DNA from: Clostridium aminobutyricum
Lineage (GTDB): Bacteria > Bacillota > Clostridia > Peptostreptococcales > Anaerovoracaceae
DNA length: 64,000 nucleotides
NCBI RefSeq assembly: GCF_017255415.1
Contig: NZ_JAFJZZ010000005.1
Location: 62,001-126,000, forward strand
Direction: 5' to 3'
A program made the position numbers and the translations under genes. Numbering within the stretch: the stretch's first letter is position 1; every line of letters begins with the position of its first letter. Below, piece by piece: positions 27,368 to 37,591 of the stretch. Under the pieces are notes generated by a model. It ran no database searches, was not told the origin of the DNA, and was given only the letters and a program-made list of their open reading frames with translations.

Positions 27368-30300
27368 ATGAGAGATTGGGAAGATATCGCAGTGATTGGA
27401 ATGGCCGGCGTATTTCCGGAAGCCGATGATATAGAGACGTATTGCAACAACTTGAGAAGGAAAAAGGATAGTATCCGAAGTGCGCCTAAATCCAGGCTCA
27501 AATTGTTAGGGTTAGACGAGAATGAAGACTATCTTGAATGCGGTTATGTGGAAGGAATCGATCTTTTTGATTACGAATTCTTTGGCTTTAGTAAAGGGGA
27601 AGCGGTGCTTATGGATCCGCAGAAACGAATGGCCATGATGCTGGCTTGCCAGGCATTTGAACACGCCGGGTACAGCCTTGACAAGATCAAGGGAACAAGA
27701 ACCGCTGTCATTTTATCCGCGGGTAACAGCGGGTATCAGGAGTATTTATCCGAAGAAAATGCAAGCGTCGCTCAAATGGGAAACAATCCCGGAATGATAG
27801 CGGGGAATATTGCTTATCTGCTGGACTTAAGAGCAAAAGCCTATATGATTGATGCCACCTGTGCGTCTTCTCTGCTGGCCGTTTACCAAGCGTGCGGAGA
27901 ACTGATCCAGGATGAAGCCGATATGGCTTTGGCAGGAGGTGTTTCACTGATCGTGAGGCCAAAAGCCAAAAGGGAAATGGATCATGGCGCAACCGGAGTG
28001 GTGTCAAAAGATATGCGGAGCAAAGCCTTTGATGAAGAGGCGAACGGCACAGGAATCGGAGAAGGGGCAGGCTTTGTAGTGTTAAAAAAATTGCGGCATG
28101 CCATTAAAGATAAAGATGGTATTTATGCCGTGATAAAAGGCGGAGCCGTCAATCATAGCGGAGCCCGGTCCAATAGTATGGCTGCGCCCAGCCCGGCAGG
28201 GCAGAAGGAAGTTGTCGAAACGGCATGGGATCGTTTGTTGAAATCCGGTCAGTTTCCTGAAATGATAGAAGCACACGGAACCGGTACTAAAATCGGTGAT
28301 CCGATCGAAATAGAGGGACTGACGAATGTGTTCGGCATAAAAAAGGCAGCTCCGGTATACATTACAGCTGCTAAAACGAATATCGGGCATTTGGGAATGG
28401 CAGCAGGCGCAGCCTCCTTTATAAAGACGGTATTAAGTGTATATCATCATGAAATGTATCCGTTAGTTCATTTTAAAAAGGGAAATACCCTGATTGATTG
28501 GAACCGGACACCTATTACTCCCCTGGCGGAAATGCGGCAGTTTCAAGAACCGGTACCCCGGGCCGGGGTAACCGCATTAGGACTAAGCGGAACCAATGTA
28601 CATATTCTTCTGGAGGGATGGAATAAACCGGAGGAACGCAATACCGATCAAAAACATATTTTTACATTGAGTGCCAGAAAAGAGCCTTTGCTGAAGGAAT
28701 ATGCGGCGGATATGGCTGCGTTTTTAAAGGAAAATCCGGCGGTAAAAGAAGAGGCTATCGCGCAGACGCTTACGCTGGGAAGAGTCCACTATCCGTATCG
28801 GGTGTCGGTAGTATATAGGGACAAAGAAGAGCTAGCAGAGCAGTTAAAAAAAGTTGTGGTTAAGCATGTTCCAGCCGCTCCCAAGCTGTATGTTGTTTGC
28901 AGCGGCCTGCGGGACGGCGAGCATGCACTATGGAAAAAGTGGAACATTGTCAGGAAGATCGGGCACGAAGAGGGGACCGCTGAGGAGCAGTACGCCTATT
29001 TTTATGACCGACTAAAAAGGTTTACAGATGAATTAGGCATTCAAATGGACGGTATCATAGGGGGTCAAGGCGGAAATATAGCGGCAAGGGTATGGTCTGC
29101 AAAAGAGAATTTGCAGGAGATCAGTCGGGAGTTTGCGAAACTTGAAGCCCTTCCGTTAGACAAACCTAGCGTTCATCAATATTTGGAACAATTGGACAAG
29201 CCCGATATCGTCTATGTAGTGTTAGAAGCGGAAGGCGAACTATTCGATATGGTAAGCCGTAAAGTTGATCCAGACCGAATGGTAATGGCATCGGATGAAG
29301 AAGAGTTTCTTTCTGCACTCTATTTAAAAGGCGTGAACTTTCATTGGGAGAAGTATTACAAGCAGCTTGTTTCAAAAGTTCCTTTACCGGCGACTCCGTT
29401 TGAACGAATCTCTTGCTGGCCCCAAATAAAGAGCAAAGCCAACCATACGGTGCTCCACGATAGGGAGGCCGCCGCAGAGGCGATAACCGAGCTTTCCCTT
29501 GAGGATTCGCTTAAAAAGATATGGTCAAGGTGCTTAGGTCTGAAGGAGATTCATCCGGAAGAGGACTTTTTCGAGTTAGGAGGAAATTCCATCGTCGGGA
29601 TAAAGCTGGTGCAGTCGATTAACAGTTTGTATGGGGATGTATTTGAAATGGACGATCTGTACAGCTATTCTACTATCGCGGAGATGGCGGAGCATATTGT
29701 TTCAGAACGGCAGAAAAAGGGTCTTCAAACAGCTGATAAATATACCCTTACCCCATTGACGCCTCGTGCGTATTATGAGTTGTCCGATGCGCAGGAGAGA
29801 ATGTGGCTCATGAACAGTATTGCAGAGGACAAAACAGAATACAATATGCCATCCACGATGATTATTAAAGGAAGTCTTGACATAGAGAAGTTTAAAACTG
29901 CTTTTCAGCGCATTGCCGATACCCATGAAGCTTTCCGGACGACCTTTCATTCTATCAACGGAAAACCGGTGCAGAAGATTCACGACCATATTGATTTGAA
30001 TGTGGCGGTTTTGGAGCTCTCCGAGACGGAGGCGGCAACGTATAAAAGAACCTTTATACAAGAATTTGATTTGGAAAAAGCACCGCTTATTCGGATCTCT
30101 ATTATTAAAATTCATTCAAAATTGTATTGGGTGTTGATGGACATGCATCATATTATTTCAGACGGGACGTCGATGGGCATTATCAGCGGTGATTTTTGGA
30201 AGGTGTATATGGGGGGCCATTTAGAAACTAATACCGTGGATTATAAAGATTTCGCTTATTGGCAGAGAAATTATGCTAAAACAGAGATTAAAAAGAAGCA

Positions 30301-31102
30301 GGATCTTTATTGGAAGAACGAGTTTGAGGGCTTTATTCAGAAAGATGCGATGCTCCCTAAAGATTTCAGTCGTCCCGCTAAACGGGATAATGACGGAGAA
30401 CTTCTTCAATTCCGAATAGAAGCTTCACAAATAAGCGGCTTGCGCAATTTGACAAAGAAATGCAAAGTGACGTTGAATACGATTTTGTTATCTTTTTATT
30501 ACATTACGTTATTGAAGAGCAGCTATACGGATGAATTTGTGGTAGGGGTTCCTGTTACAGGAAGACGCAATGCCCAGATGGAACACATCGTTGGAATGTT
30601 TGTCAATATGCTGCCGATCAGAATGAACGTAACCGGGGATAAAAGCTATCAGGCGTTTTTAGAAGAACTGCAAGGTAAACTGATCGGAGCCTATCATAAT
30701 CAAGATACGCAGTTTAATGAATTGGTGGACATCTTGAACATAAAGCGGCAGGCCAATCAAAATCCGATTTTTGACAGTGTATTTGTTCTGCAGGAATTGC
30801 AGATGCCTGCAGAAACCTTGGAAGACACCGAATTTCAATATATCAATGAAGATAAAACTGCTAAATTTGATATGGTATTTTCCGGTTATCATGACAAGGA
30901 TGACATCGTCTTTAGTATCCGGTATTGGAAAAAATTATTTAAGCAAGAGACGATCCATCGTATGATAAAACTCTATTTGTCCATTCTGCGTGATGTTTTG
31001 GAAAATGACCAAAAAAAGATTTCTGAATTGGGAATGGATTATTGTGATACGGAAAAACAGCAAACGGATGCAGTGTTATCCGGATTTCAATTTTTCTTTT
31101 AA
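27368..31102 (+). CDS. PKS-NRPS hybrid: KS, decayed AT, carrier, condensation domain
   Basis: A 1244-residue protein from the ATG at 27368 (MRDWEDIAVIG), which has AAAGGAG at proper distance; the open frame extends upstream into the previous gene. The KS has Cys165 in DATCASSLLAVY and both histidines (EAHGTGTKIGD, TNIGHLGMAAG). Residues about 500-695 align by eye with an AT: GIQMDGIIGGQGGNIAARV sits where ATs have PDAVIGHSxGExAAA, so the catalytic GHSxG is now GGQGG, and the region is shorter than a normal AT. It still ends with an LPATPFERISCW-type post-AT linker. The carrier motif is FFELGGNSIVG (about 741), and a complete condensation domain follows (about 800-1235, HHIISDGTS near 925). 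The C domain presumably joins the extended chain to an amino acid on the next protein. Confidence 0.88.
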   Translation: MRDWEDIAVIGMAGVFPEADDIETYCNNLRRKKDSIRSAPKSRLKLLGLDENEDYLECGYVEGIDLFDYEFFGFSKGEAVLMDPQKRMAMMLACQAFEHAGYSLDKIKGTRTAVILSAGNSGYQEYLSEENASVAQMGNNPGMIAGNIAYLLDLRAKAYMIDATCASSLLAVYQACGELIQDEADMALAGGVSLIVRPKAKREMDHGATGVVSKDMRSKAFDEEANGTGIGEGAGFVVLKKLRHAIKDKDGIYAVIKGGAVNHSGARSNSMAAPSPAGQKEVVETAWDRLLKSGQFPEMIEAHGTGTKIGDPIEIEGLTNVFGIKKAAPVYITAAKTNIGHLGMAAGAASFIKTVLSVYHHEMYPLVHFKKGNTLIDWNRTPITPLAEMRQFQEPVPRAGVTALGLSGTNVHILLEGWNKPEERNTDQKHIFTLSARKEPLLKEYAADMAAFLKENPAVKEEAIAQTLTLGRVHYPYRVSVVYRDKEELAEQLKKVVVKHVPAAPKLYVVCSGLRDGEHALWKKWNIVRKIGHEEGTAEEQYAYFYDRLKRFTDELGIQMDGIIGGQGGNIAARVWSAKENLQEISREFAKLEALPLDKPSVHQYLEQLDKPDIVYVVLEAEGELFDMVSRKVDPDRMVMASDEEEFLSALYLKGVNFHWEKYYKQLVSKVPLPATPFERISCWPQIKSKANHTVLHDREAAAEAITELSLEDSLKKIWSRCLGLKEIHPEEDFFELGGNSIVGIKLVQSINSLYGDVFEMDDLYSYSTIAEMAEHIVSERQKKGLQTADKYTLTPLTPRAYYELSDAQERMWLMNSIAEDKTEYNMPSTMIIKGSLDIEKFKTAFQRIADTHEAFRTTFHSINGKPVQKIHDHIDLNVAVLELSETEAATYKRTFIQEFDLEKAPLIRISIIKIHSKLYWVLMDMHHIISDGTSMGIISGDFWKVYMGGHLETNTVDYKDFAYWQRNYAKTEIKKKQDLYWKNEFEGFIQKDAMLPKDFSRPAKRDNDGELLQFRIEASQISGLRNLTKKCKVTLNTILLSFYYITLLKSSYTDEFVVGVPVTGRRNAQMEHIVGMFVNMLPIRMNVTGDKSYQAFLEELQGKLIGAYHNQDTQFNELVDILNIKRQANQNPIFDSVFVLQELQMPAETLEDTEFQYINEDKTAKFDMVFSGYHDKDDIVFSIRYWKKLFKQETIHRMIKLYLSILRDVLENDQKKISELGMDYCDTEKQQTDAVLSGFQFFF

Positions 31103-31171
31103 TCCGCAGCTGGTAAGAGCTATAAGCGGAAAGAAGAGCGGATGAAAGCAACCGGAAAGGGAGTAAAGTAA

Positions 31172-34100
31172 ATGAAAAGTCTATATGAACAAAAGATCAT
31201 GTTGTCAACCGGAGCCTATAAGGAGTGTGAAGAATACTGGACGGCGTATATACAAAAATCGTTTTTGAATAACTGCATCGCTCCGTTTAAATCCTGCCGG
31301 TCCATGCTGGGGCAGGAACGTAAATTTCTGGACATAAAAAAAGAACTGAGTATTCAGGATACGGAATGGATCAAAAGAGGAACCAATGATGCCGATTTTG
31401 GAATAAAACTGCTCTTCGGAAGTCTGTTGCTTTGTTTGGCGGCAGTCTACAATGGGGAACGGCTGGCCTATGTTGGCGTAGGTGCCGAAAAAGGAAATGA
31501 ACATACCGATCACTATCCTGTTAAATATGAAATAAAGAGAAATCAGCCCTTTATCGAGCTGTTAGGAGAAGTAAAAGAACAGGCCGTAAACAGTCTAAAC
31601 TATGCAAATTGTCCATTGGACGCGATTCTTAATAAGCTCTATGCGCCGGAGCTATGGGGCGGATATAACCTATTTTTTGATCTATACGACCATTACGTGG
31701 AGCGTCAGGTTCTGGATGCGGATTTGATCTTTTTATATGAAAGAACCAATGAATCCGGTATGCTACGGCTGAAATATAATGAACAGATCTACTCCCGGGA
31801 AGAATGCGAAAGCATTTTATCCGGGTTGATAGCTGCACTTAGGAGTATAGAAACCAACATCAATATTCCGATCTGCGATTTGAGTTTTTTATCCTGTGAC
31901 GAAAAAGAGCGTGTATTGCATCAATTCAACAAGAACATTCAGCCGCTGCCGGGCAAAGGTTTTATTGAAATGTTTAAGGAGACCGTTTGCAAATATCCGG
32001 AACATATTGCCATAGAAGAGCAGGGAAAGAGCATGACCTATGCGGCGTTAGATTCGGAGAGTGACCGGTTGGCTGGTTTGATTCGACGGATCTATGAAGA
32101 AAATGGATTAAGAGATGTAGTCATTCTTCTGGAAAATTCCATCCTGCAATTCATTGCAGTCCTCAGTGTGATCAAAGCAGGATTAGTCTATATTCCGTTG
32201 GATTCGGAATTGCCTTTGGAACGGATTCAGCACATTATCAAGGATTCGAACGCAGGGCTGTTGATTTCATCCAAACGCCATGTGGGTACGATGAACCGGC
32301 TTCAATGGATGTGTGACAGCCTCCGGTATATCTTTTGCATGGATAGTCACAACCTGTGCGAAGAAAATGAGGCGGATAATCGGTTGATGAATAAGCAATT
32401 ATGGGAATATGTAGGAGAACGCGCTTATGATGAAGTGTCCGGAGGCGGCTGGAAGAATAGTTATTCCGGGGAAGACCTTAGTGCTGCGGAGATGAATGAA
32501 TATGGCGACAACGCATTGCAGAAGCTGAAACCCTATTTATGTGATTCCTCTAAAGTCCTTGAAATCGGCTGCGCGTCAGGAATCACGATGTTTCGGATTG
32601 CACCGTTTGTCGGCAAATACTATGGAATTGATCTTTCAGAAAGCATCCTGAAAAAAAATCAAGCCTATATAAAAGAGAAGAAAATACAAAATATCGTATT
32701 GAAATATTGCCGGGCGGATCAGCTCAAACAACTGGAAGAAGACTCGTTTGATATCATCATTTTGAACAGCGTGATTCAATGCTTTAACGGATACAATTAC
32801 TTGAAACAGGTGATAAAAGATATCATCGAAGCGGCGAATGACAAGGCCTTGATTTTCCTTGGTGATTTGATGGATTTAGACTTGCGCGAAGAACTGATAG
32901 CGGATTTTCGCGGCTATGCGTCTTTGCATAACGATAAGAATACAAAGACCGATTGGTCGGAAGAATTGTTCATTTCCCGTGCTTTTTTAGAGGAACTGCA
33001 AGCCGAGTTTCCGGCGATAGCCGAGGTGGAGTTCTCCTCCAAAATACATACGATTGAAAATGAGCTGACACGTTTTCGGTATGATGCGTTGATTCATATC
33101 AATAAAGACGGCCGGAGCACAAGAAAAAAGACTCGGCTACAGTTAGCCATGGGTAACTTAAATAATGTGACAGAAACCGGTTTGGACGTTGCATACCATC
33201 CAAATCAATCCGTATATAAGGTGTATACCTCCGGTACGACCGGAAAACCAAAAGGCGTTATGATTTCCCATGGAGGGCTTGAACACTTATGCCTGAAGAC
33301 GGTAGAAATGTTTAAGTTTGACTGTTCAAGTACGATGACTAGGTATGCCAGTTTCGGATTTGATGCCGCTGTTTGGGAGATGCTCCCACCGCTGACAGCA
33401 GGCACTAAAATCAATATTATACCCCGCGATATACGATATGATATGGAACAGTTAGCAACCTATATGGAAGCAAACGGAATTACACATACCTTCTTACCGA
33501 CTCAAATCTATGAAAAATTTATGAGATATTCCCCGACAGGACTGAAGTGTGTGCTGACCGGAGGCGACAAATTAACAAAATTCAGACCGGCTGACTACAC
33601 CGTCTATAACAATTATGGACCGGCTGAGATGACCGTATTTGTAACCACTTATGAATTGGAGAAAAACCTGCCTAGAATTCCAATCGGCAAACCGATAGCG
33701 GATACGAGAATTTATATTGTGGATGAAGAGGGGAACCTGCTCCCAACCGGTGCAAAAGGTGAAATCTGCTGTGCCGGACATGGGATCGCGTTAGGGTATG
33801 CCAATGATAAAGAACTGACCGAACGGAAATTCAGCATTCTTCGTGAAACAGGTGAAAAAATATACCGGACAGGGGATTTGGGAAGGGTTCTTTTGGATGG
33901 AAACATCCTATTTGAGGGCCGGGCGGACAATCAAGTGAAAATACGGGGAAACCGTATCGAAATAGAAGAAGTGGAGCTCGCGCTGCTTAAAAATCCTTAT
34001 ATAAAAGAAGTGGTGGTAGATGTACGAAATGATCACGCAGGCGACAAGATCCTGTGTGCGTGGTACACCTCCGAATACAAAATGGATAAAGAATATCTCG

Positions 34101-34477
34101 ACAATTTCCTGCTGAAAAATATCCCGGTATATATGCTGCCGCAATATTATGTAAAGCTGAATGAAATCCCGCTCAATCAGAACGGGAAATATCATAAATC
34201 GGTACTGACCATCCCGGATTACTTGGACAAAAAGGAGAAGAAGGAGTTTCCAGCTACGAATTTGGAAAAAGAAGTGGCGCAGATATGGGAAAACGTATTG
34301 GGAATTACGCCGATCGGCTTGGATGATAACTTTTTTGATTTAGGAGGGAACTCCCTTAAAAGTGTCAATTTAATAACGGACCTGAAAGGGGTTCTGACGA
34401 TTGATTTGGCTGACATATTCCAGCATCCGACGATACGGGAAATGACCCAAATAGAGGAGACTAGGAGAGCGGGATGA
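31172..34477 (+). CDS. NRPS: half C domain, A domain interrupted by a methyltransferase, PCP
   Basis: An 1101-residue protein. Residues 1-260 resemble only the C-terminal half of a condensation domain and lack HHxxxDG. The A domain starts near 265; after a2 (GLVYIPLDSELP) a methyltransferase is inserted at about 400-650, with intact SAM loop VLEIGCASGITMF near 463, and a3 (YTSGTTGKPKG) resumes at about 684. So the insert lies between a2 and a3, the rarer position; a8-a9 is usual. The pocket reads D-A-W (FDAAVWEML), T, L-G (VLTGGD), N and V, close to the leucine code DAWFLGNV with T in place of F. The carrier is FFDLGGNSLKS (about 1058). A methylated leucine-like residue is predicted; methylation site and residue are inference. 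Confidence 0.88.
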   Translation: MKSLYEQKIMLSTGAYKECEEYWTAYIQKSFLNNCIAPFKSCRSMLGQERKFLDIKKELSIQDTEWIKRGTNDADFGIKLLFGSLLLCLAAVYNGERLAYVGVGAEKGNEHTDHYPVKYEIKRNQPFIELLGEVKEQAVNSLNYANCPLDAILNKLYAPELWGGYNLFFDLYDHYVERQVLDADLIFLYERTNESGMLRLKYNEQIYSREECESILSGLIAALRSIETNINIPICDLSFLSCDEKERVLHQFNKNIQPLPGKGFIEMFKETVCKYPEHIAIEEQGKSMTYAALDSESDRLAGLIRRIYEENGLRDVVILLENSILQFIAVLSVIKAGLVYIPLDSELPLERIQHIIKDSNAGLLISSKRHVGTMNRLQWMCDSLRYIFCMDSHNLCEENEADNRLMNKQLWEYVGERAYDEVSGGGWKNSYSGEDLSAAEMNEYGDNALQKLKPYLCDSSKVLEIGCASGITMFRIAPFVGKYYGIDLSESILKKNQAYIKEKKIQNIVLKYCRADQLKQLEEDSFDIIILNSVIQCFNGYNYLKQVIKDIIEAANDKALIFLGDLMDLDLREELIADFRGYASLHNDKNTKTDWSEELFISRAFLEELQAEFPAIAEVEFSSKIHTIENELTRFRYDALIHINKDGRSTRKKTRLQLAMGNLNNVTETGLDVAYHPNQSVYKVYTSGTTGKPKGVMISHGGLEHLCLKTVEMFKFDCSSTMTRYASFGFDAAVWEMLPPLTAGTKINIIPRDIRYDMEQLATYMEANGITHTFLPTQIYEKFMRYSPTGLKCVLTGGDKLTKFRPADYTVYNNYGPAEMTVFVTTYELEKNLPRIPIGKPIADTRIYIVDEEGNLLPTGAKGEICCAGHGIALGYANDKELTERKFSILRETGEKIYRTGDLGRVLLDGNILFEGRADNQVKIRGNRIEIEEVELALLKNPYIKEVVVDVRNDHAGDKILCAWYTSEYKMDKEYLDNFLLKNIPVYMLPQYYVKLNEIPLNQNGKYHKSVLTIPDYLDKKEKKEFPATNLEKEVAQIWENVLGITPIGLDDNFFDLGGNSLKSVNLITDLKGVLTIDLADIFQHPTIREMTQIEETRRAG

Positions 34478-36030
34478 TGAATGAAATGTTAGAATTATTC
34501 AGGCAGATTTGCAATAACCGGGATCTGAAAAAAGAAGACAATTTTTTTGTTGCAGGCGGCGATTCCATGAAAGCCGGACGTATTATCAGTATTCTGCAGG
34601 AAAGGTATCAGGCGGAACTATCCTATCCGGATATTTTTACAAGCACTACCATTCAGGAGATCATCGATAAAATTAAAACGAAAGATTCTGAAATCCCTAC
34701 CGTATCACTGGCGCATTATGCAGGCAAAAAGATTCCGCTGACCATACAGCAAAAGGAAATTTTAGCGCATGACATCCTTTATAAAACGAATGCTTTTAAA
34801 ATTATCGCTTCGGTTGATATTCACGGAGAAGTAAACGAGAAAAGATTGAAGCAATCCATTCGTGATGTGATCGAAAGCTATCTGTTATTCAGCACTCAAA
34901 TACAAATAGAAACAGATCTCTACAATTGTGTGGCAGAAGACAAGGTTCGTTTTTTATGGAGAGACGGAGACGCAAACGATCAAGACATTCAATTATGGTT
35001 AAACGAGGTGATCGGTATTGAACCGGACCGGTATAAAGTAGTCTTCTATCATAAAGAATCAAGCTTACAGGAAAGCCGGCTTTTTATCGGGCTTCATCAT
35101 ATATGGGGAGATGAAAGCACTGCAAAAATAGTGCTGGATGGAATCTGGAACCGGTACAGAGCATATACCGGCCAAGATTACGTGGACCGCTTACCTCCCT
35201 CTTTTGCCTATCAGCAGTTTAGTATCCTGCAGCAGAATGAAGAGAAGGAACCGTATATGGCGTTTTGGAATAAAAAATTAGCGGAGGCCACCAATATAAG
35301 TTCACTGAAAATCATGCACAATGAGGATACCGGAGCGTTTCAAGAACCGGAATATGTCGAACTTCAGATTACAGAAGACGAAGGGCGGCAGTTACACCGT
35401 ATGGCAAAAGAATGCGGAAGTTCTCTCTACAGTATTTTTTTAAGTCTCTATAAGCTTCTTATTTATGAAATTACAAATAAAAACGATGTGTTGATTGGTT
35501 TTCCAATACGCGCAGGAGCAAAGTCGGGAGCAAGTACGGAGCCGGGACTATATGTGAGTCAGAGTATCTCGACAACTGCTGTCGATGAAAAAGAATCGAT
35601 ATTTCATTTTGTTAAAAGGAACCAACAGGAAATTTTTGAAAATATTGAGTTCTCTGTGTTCCCCTTTGGATATATAGCCGAAATGATTGACAACGATAAA
35701 GCGTGGAAGGAATTGCCTCATAAAATTCATTTTAATTACATTGAAGAAGAATACGAAGATCGCGTATCGGAAGATCTTATTGTAAACAATCTGAATTTCC
35801 TTAAACAGCAGCAACTCAGCGATTTTGAATTGATTATCGGAAAGAAGGACAGCCAGTTCCGAGCCAGCTTTGTTTATAAGAAGGGGAAATTTGAAACGGG
35901 TTATGTTCAACATATACGAACTTCCTTTGAGAGGATGTTATACCGGTTCTTGGCGTTCTCTTTAGAGAAAACAATAGGGGAGTTTATAAGAAAGGAGGAG
36001 GAATTTGAATACGAAGAGTTTGACCTATAA
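34474..36030 (+). CDS. NRPS: PCP followed by condensation domain
   Basis: A 518-residue protein that starts directly with a carrier domain (FFVAGGDSMKAG, Ser near 31) and continues with a condensation domain (about 90-510). The active motif is HHIWGDES at about 209, that is HHxxxDE in place of HHxxxDG. It follows a protein that already ends in a PCP, so two carriers on separate proteins stand in series, and it precedes a stand-alone A domain whose natural carrier it may be. The start codon overlaps the previous stop; ATG at 34474 and 34477 are both possible. Confidence 0.87.
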   Translation: MMNEMLELFRQICNNRDLKKEDNFFVAGGDSMKAGRIISILQERYQAELSYPDIFTSTTIQEIIDKIKTKDSEIPTVSLAHYAGKKIPLTIQQKEILAHDILYKTNAFKIIASVDIHGEVNEKRLKQSIRDVIESYLLFSTQIQIETDLYNCVAEDKVRFLWRDGDANDQDIQLWLNEVIGIEPDRYKVVFYHKESSLQESRLFIGLHHIWGDESTAKIVLDGIWNRYRAYTGQDYVDRLPPSFAYQQFSILQQNEEKEPYMAFWNKKLAEATNISSLKIMHNEDTGAFQEPEYVELQITEDEGRQLHRMAKECGSSLYSIFLSLYKLLIYEITNKNDVLIGFPIRAGAKSGASTEPGLYVSQSISTTAVDEKESIFHFVKRNQQEIFENIEFSVFPFGYIAEMIDNDKAWKELPHKIHFNYIEEEYEDRVSEDLIVNNLNFLKQQQLSDFELIIGKKDSQFRASFVYKKGKFETGYVQHIRTSFERMLYRFLAFSLEKTIGEFIRKEEEFEYEEFDL

Positions 36031-37591
36031 CCGTGTAACGGAGCGGTTTCATGAAATGGTTGAGGCCTATCCCGACTATCCTGCTGCTGTCTGGAAGTCG
36101 ACATCCTATACCTATAGTCAGATCAATGCCTACTCCAATACCGTTGCAAAAAGATTGTTTGAACTGGGAGCCGTTAGTGGTTCGGCAGTGGGCGTATATT
36201 CCGGCAGAAATCTCTATTTTTTGATTGCAATAGTAGGTATTCTAAAAGCCGGATGCTATTATGTACCCTTAAGTGATGAAGAGAGTAAAGTTAAAATTCT
36301 GCATTGCTTGGCGGATTCGGATATTCAATATGTTTGTATGTGTTCTGCGGATAAAAAGGATATATTTCAGGATGAAGGAGCACTTTTGTTTATGCAGGAG
36401 TGCTTCGTGGAAGATGATGAAAATATCTGCTGTGACAATCAAAATGAGCTGATATACAGGATGTACACGTCAGGAACGACCGGATTTCCGAAAGGCTGTT
36501 CCATCACACACAAAAATGTGTTGAATTTTACCCTGAATCAATTGTTTACAAACTTTTCTCCGGAACTTACTATTTTGCAGATGGGTTCACCGGCCTTTGA
36601 TGCTTGTACCTATGAAATATGGTGCCCGGTATTGTGGGGTGGAAAAGTTGTATTTTTGGATAAAGAAGAAATATTAGATCCGGAGCGGCTAAAAAGTGCG
36701 ATTGATGAGTTTGGCATAACCGATATGTTCATCACTACAAGTTTATTTAATCAAATGAGTGAAATGGAACCTGAAATTTTCAGAAATCTGCATTGCTTAA
36801 TCGTAGGCGGGAGTATCGCCAGTGTGAAACATCTGAAAAAGGTGTACATTACCTGCCCCTCCTTAAGACTTTTTAATGCGTATGGTCCAACTGAAAATAC
36901 GGTATATACAACAATACATGAAATCAACGCAAAGGACTTCGAAAGAGTACGAATGCCAATAGGAAAAGCCTTAGAAAATGTAAAATTATTGGTTATGGAT
37001 GAACATCATCATCCTGTAGAAAAAGGGGACCCCGGTGAATTATGTATCGGAGGCTTCAGTCTGGGCCAAGGATATCATAGAAGAGAGGAATTGAATCGGG
37101 AACGTTTCTTTTTCTACGAAGGAGAAAAATATTATAAATCCGGCGATCTTGTAGCGGAGTTTGAGGATGGGATTTATGACTTTATTGACAGAAAAGATAA
37201 TCAAATAAAATTAAATGGTTTTCGAGTGGAGATCAGCGAAATCGAAATCGGGCTCAATGGGATCACAGGCGTCCAGGAAGCGGTGGTATTTCCTCAAAAA
37301 AGAAACGAAACCTTTTTATTGACGGCTTATTATACCTCCGCATCATACCTCAGTACGCACTATTTACGAACAGAGGCTTCCAACGTTTTGGCGGATTATA
37401 TGGTACCCGACAAGTGGGTGAAGGTTCAGAAAATACCGTTGAACTCAAATGGAAAAGTAGATTTTCAGAAATTGAATGAAATGGAAAAGGAAATGAATGA
37501 AAGAGCCGGGGAAGGAAGCACACCAGAAGATGAAGCGGAAGCCTTATTCAACGGTATACTTGAGGAATTAGCAGATGGAGAGAAAAAATAG
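36005..37591 (+). CDS. Stand-alone NRPS adenylation domain
   Basis: A 528-residue A domain without carrier. Motifs: a3 YTSGTTGFPKG (about 153), a4 AFDACTYEIW, a5 NAYGPTENTV, a7 YKSGDL, a8 KLNGFRVEISEIE, a10 NSNGKVDF near 483. The protein ends about 40 residues after a10, too short for a PCP. Pocket residues read D-A-Y, then I, I-G, A and V; Asp235 is present, so an amino acid is expected, but I do not recognise the code. It starts with TTG at 36005 behind GGAGGAGG, overlapping the preceding gene by 26 bases, which suggests coupled translation with the PCP-C protein it probably loads. Confidence 0.87.
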   Translation: MNTKSLTYNRVTERFHEMVEAYPDYPAAVWKSTSYTYSQINAYSNTVAKRLFELGAVSGSAVGVYSGRNLYFLIAIVGILKAGCYYVPLSDEESKVKILHCLADSDIQYVCMCSADKKDIFQDEGALLFMQECFVEDDENICCDNQNELIYRMYTSGTTGFPKGCSITHKNVLNFTLNQLFTNFSPELTILQMGSPAFDACTYEIWCPVLWGGKVVFLDKEEILDPERLKSAIDEFGITDMFITTSLFNQMSEMEPEIFRNLHCLIVGGSIASVKHLKKVYITCPSLRLFNAYGPTENTVYTTIHEINAKDFERVRMPIGKALENVKLLVMDEHHHPVEKGDPGELCIGGFSLGQGYHRREELNRERFFFYEGEKYYKSGDLVAEFEDGIYDFIDRKDNQIKLNGFRVEISEIEIGLNGITGVQEAVVFPQKRNETFLLTAYYTSASYLSTHYLRTEASNVLADYMVPDKWVKVQKIPLNSNGKVDFQKLNEMEKEMNERAGEGSTPEDEAEALFNGILEELADGEKK

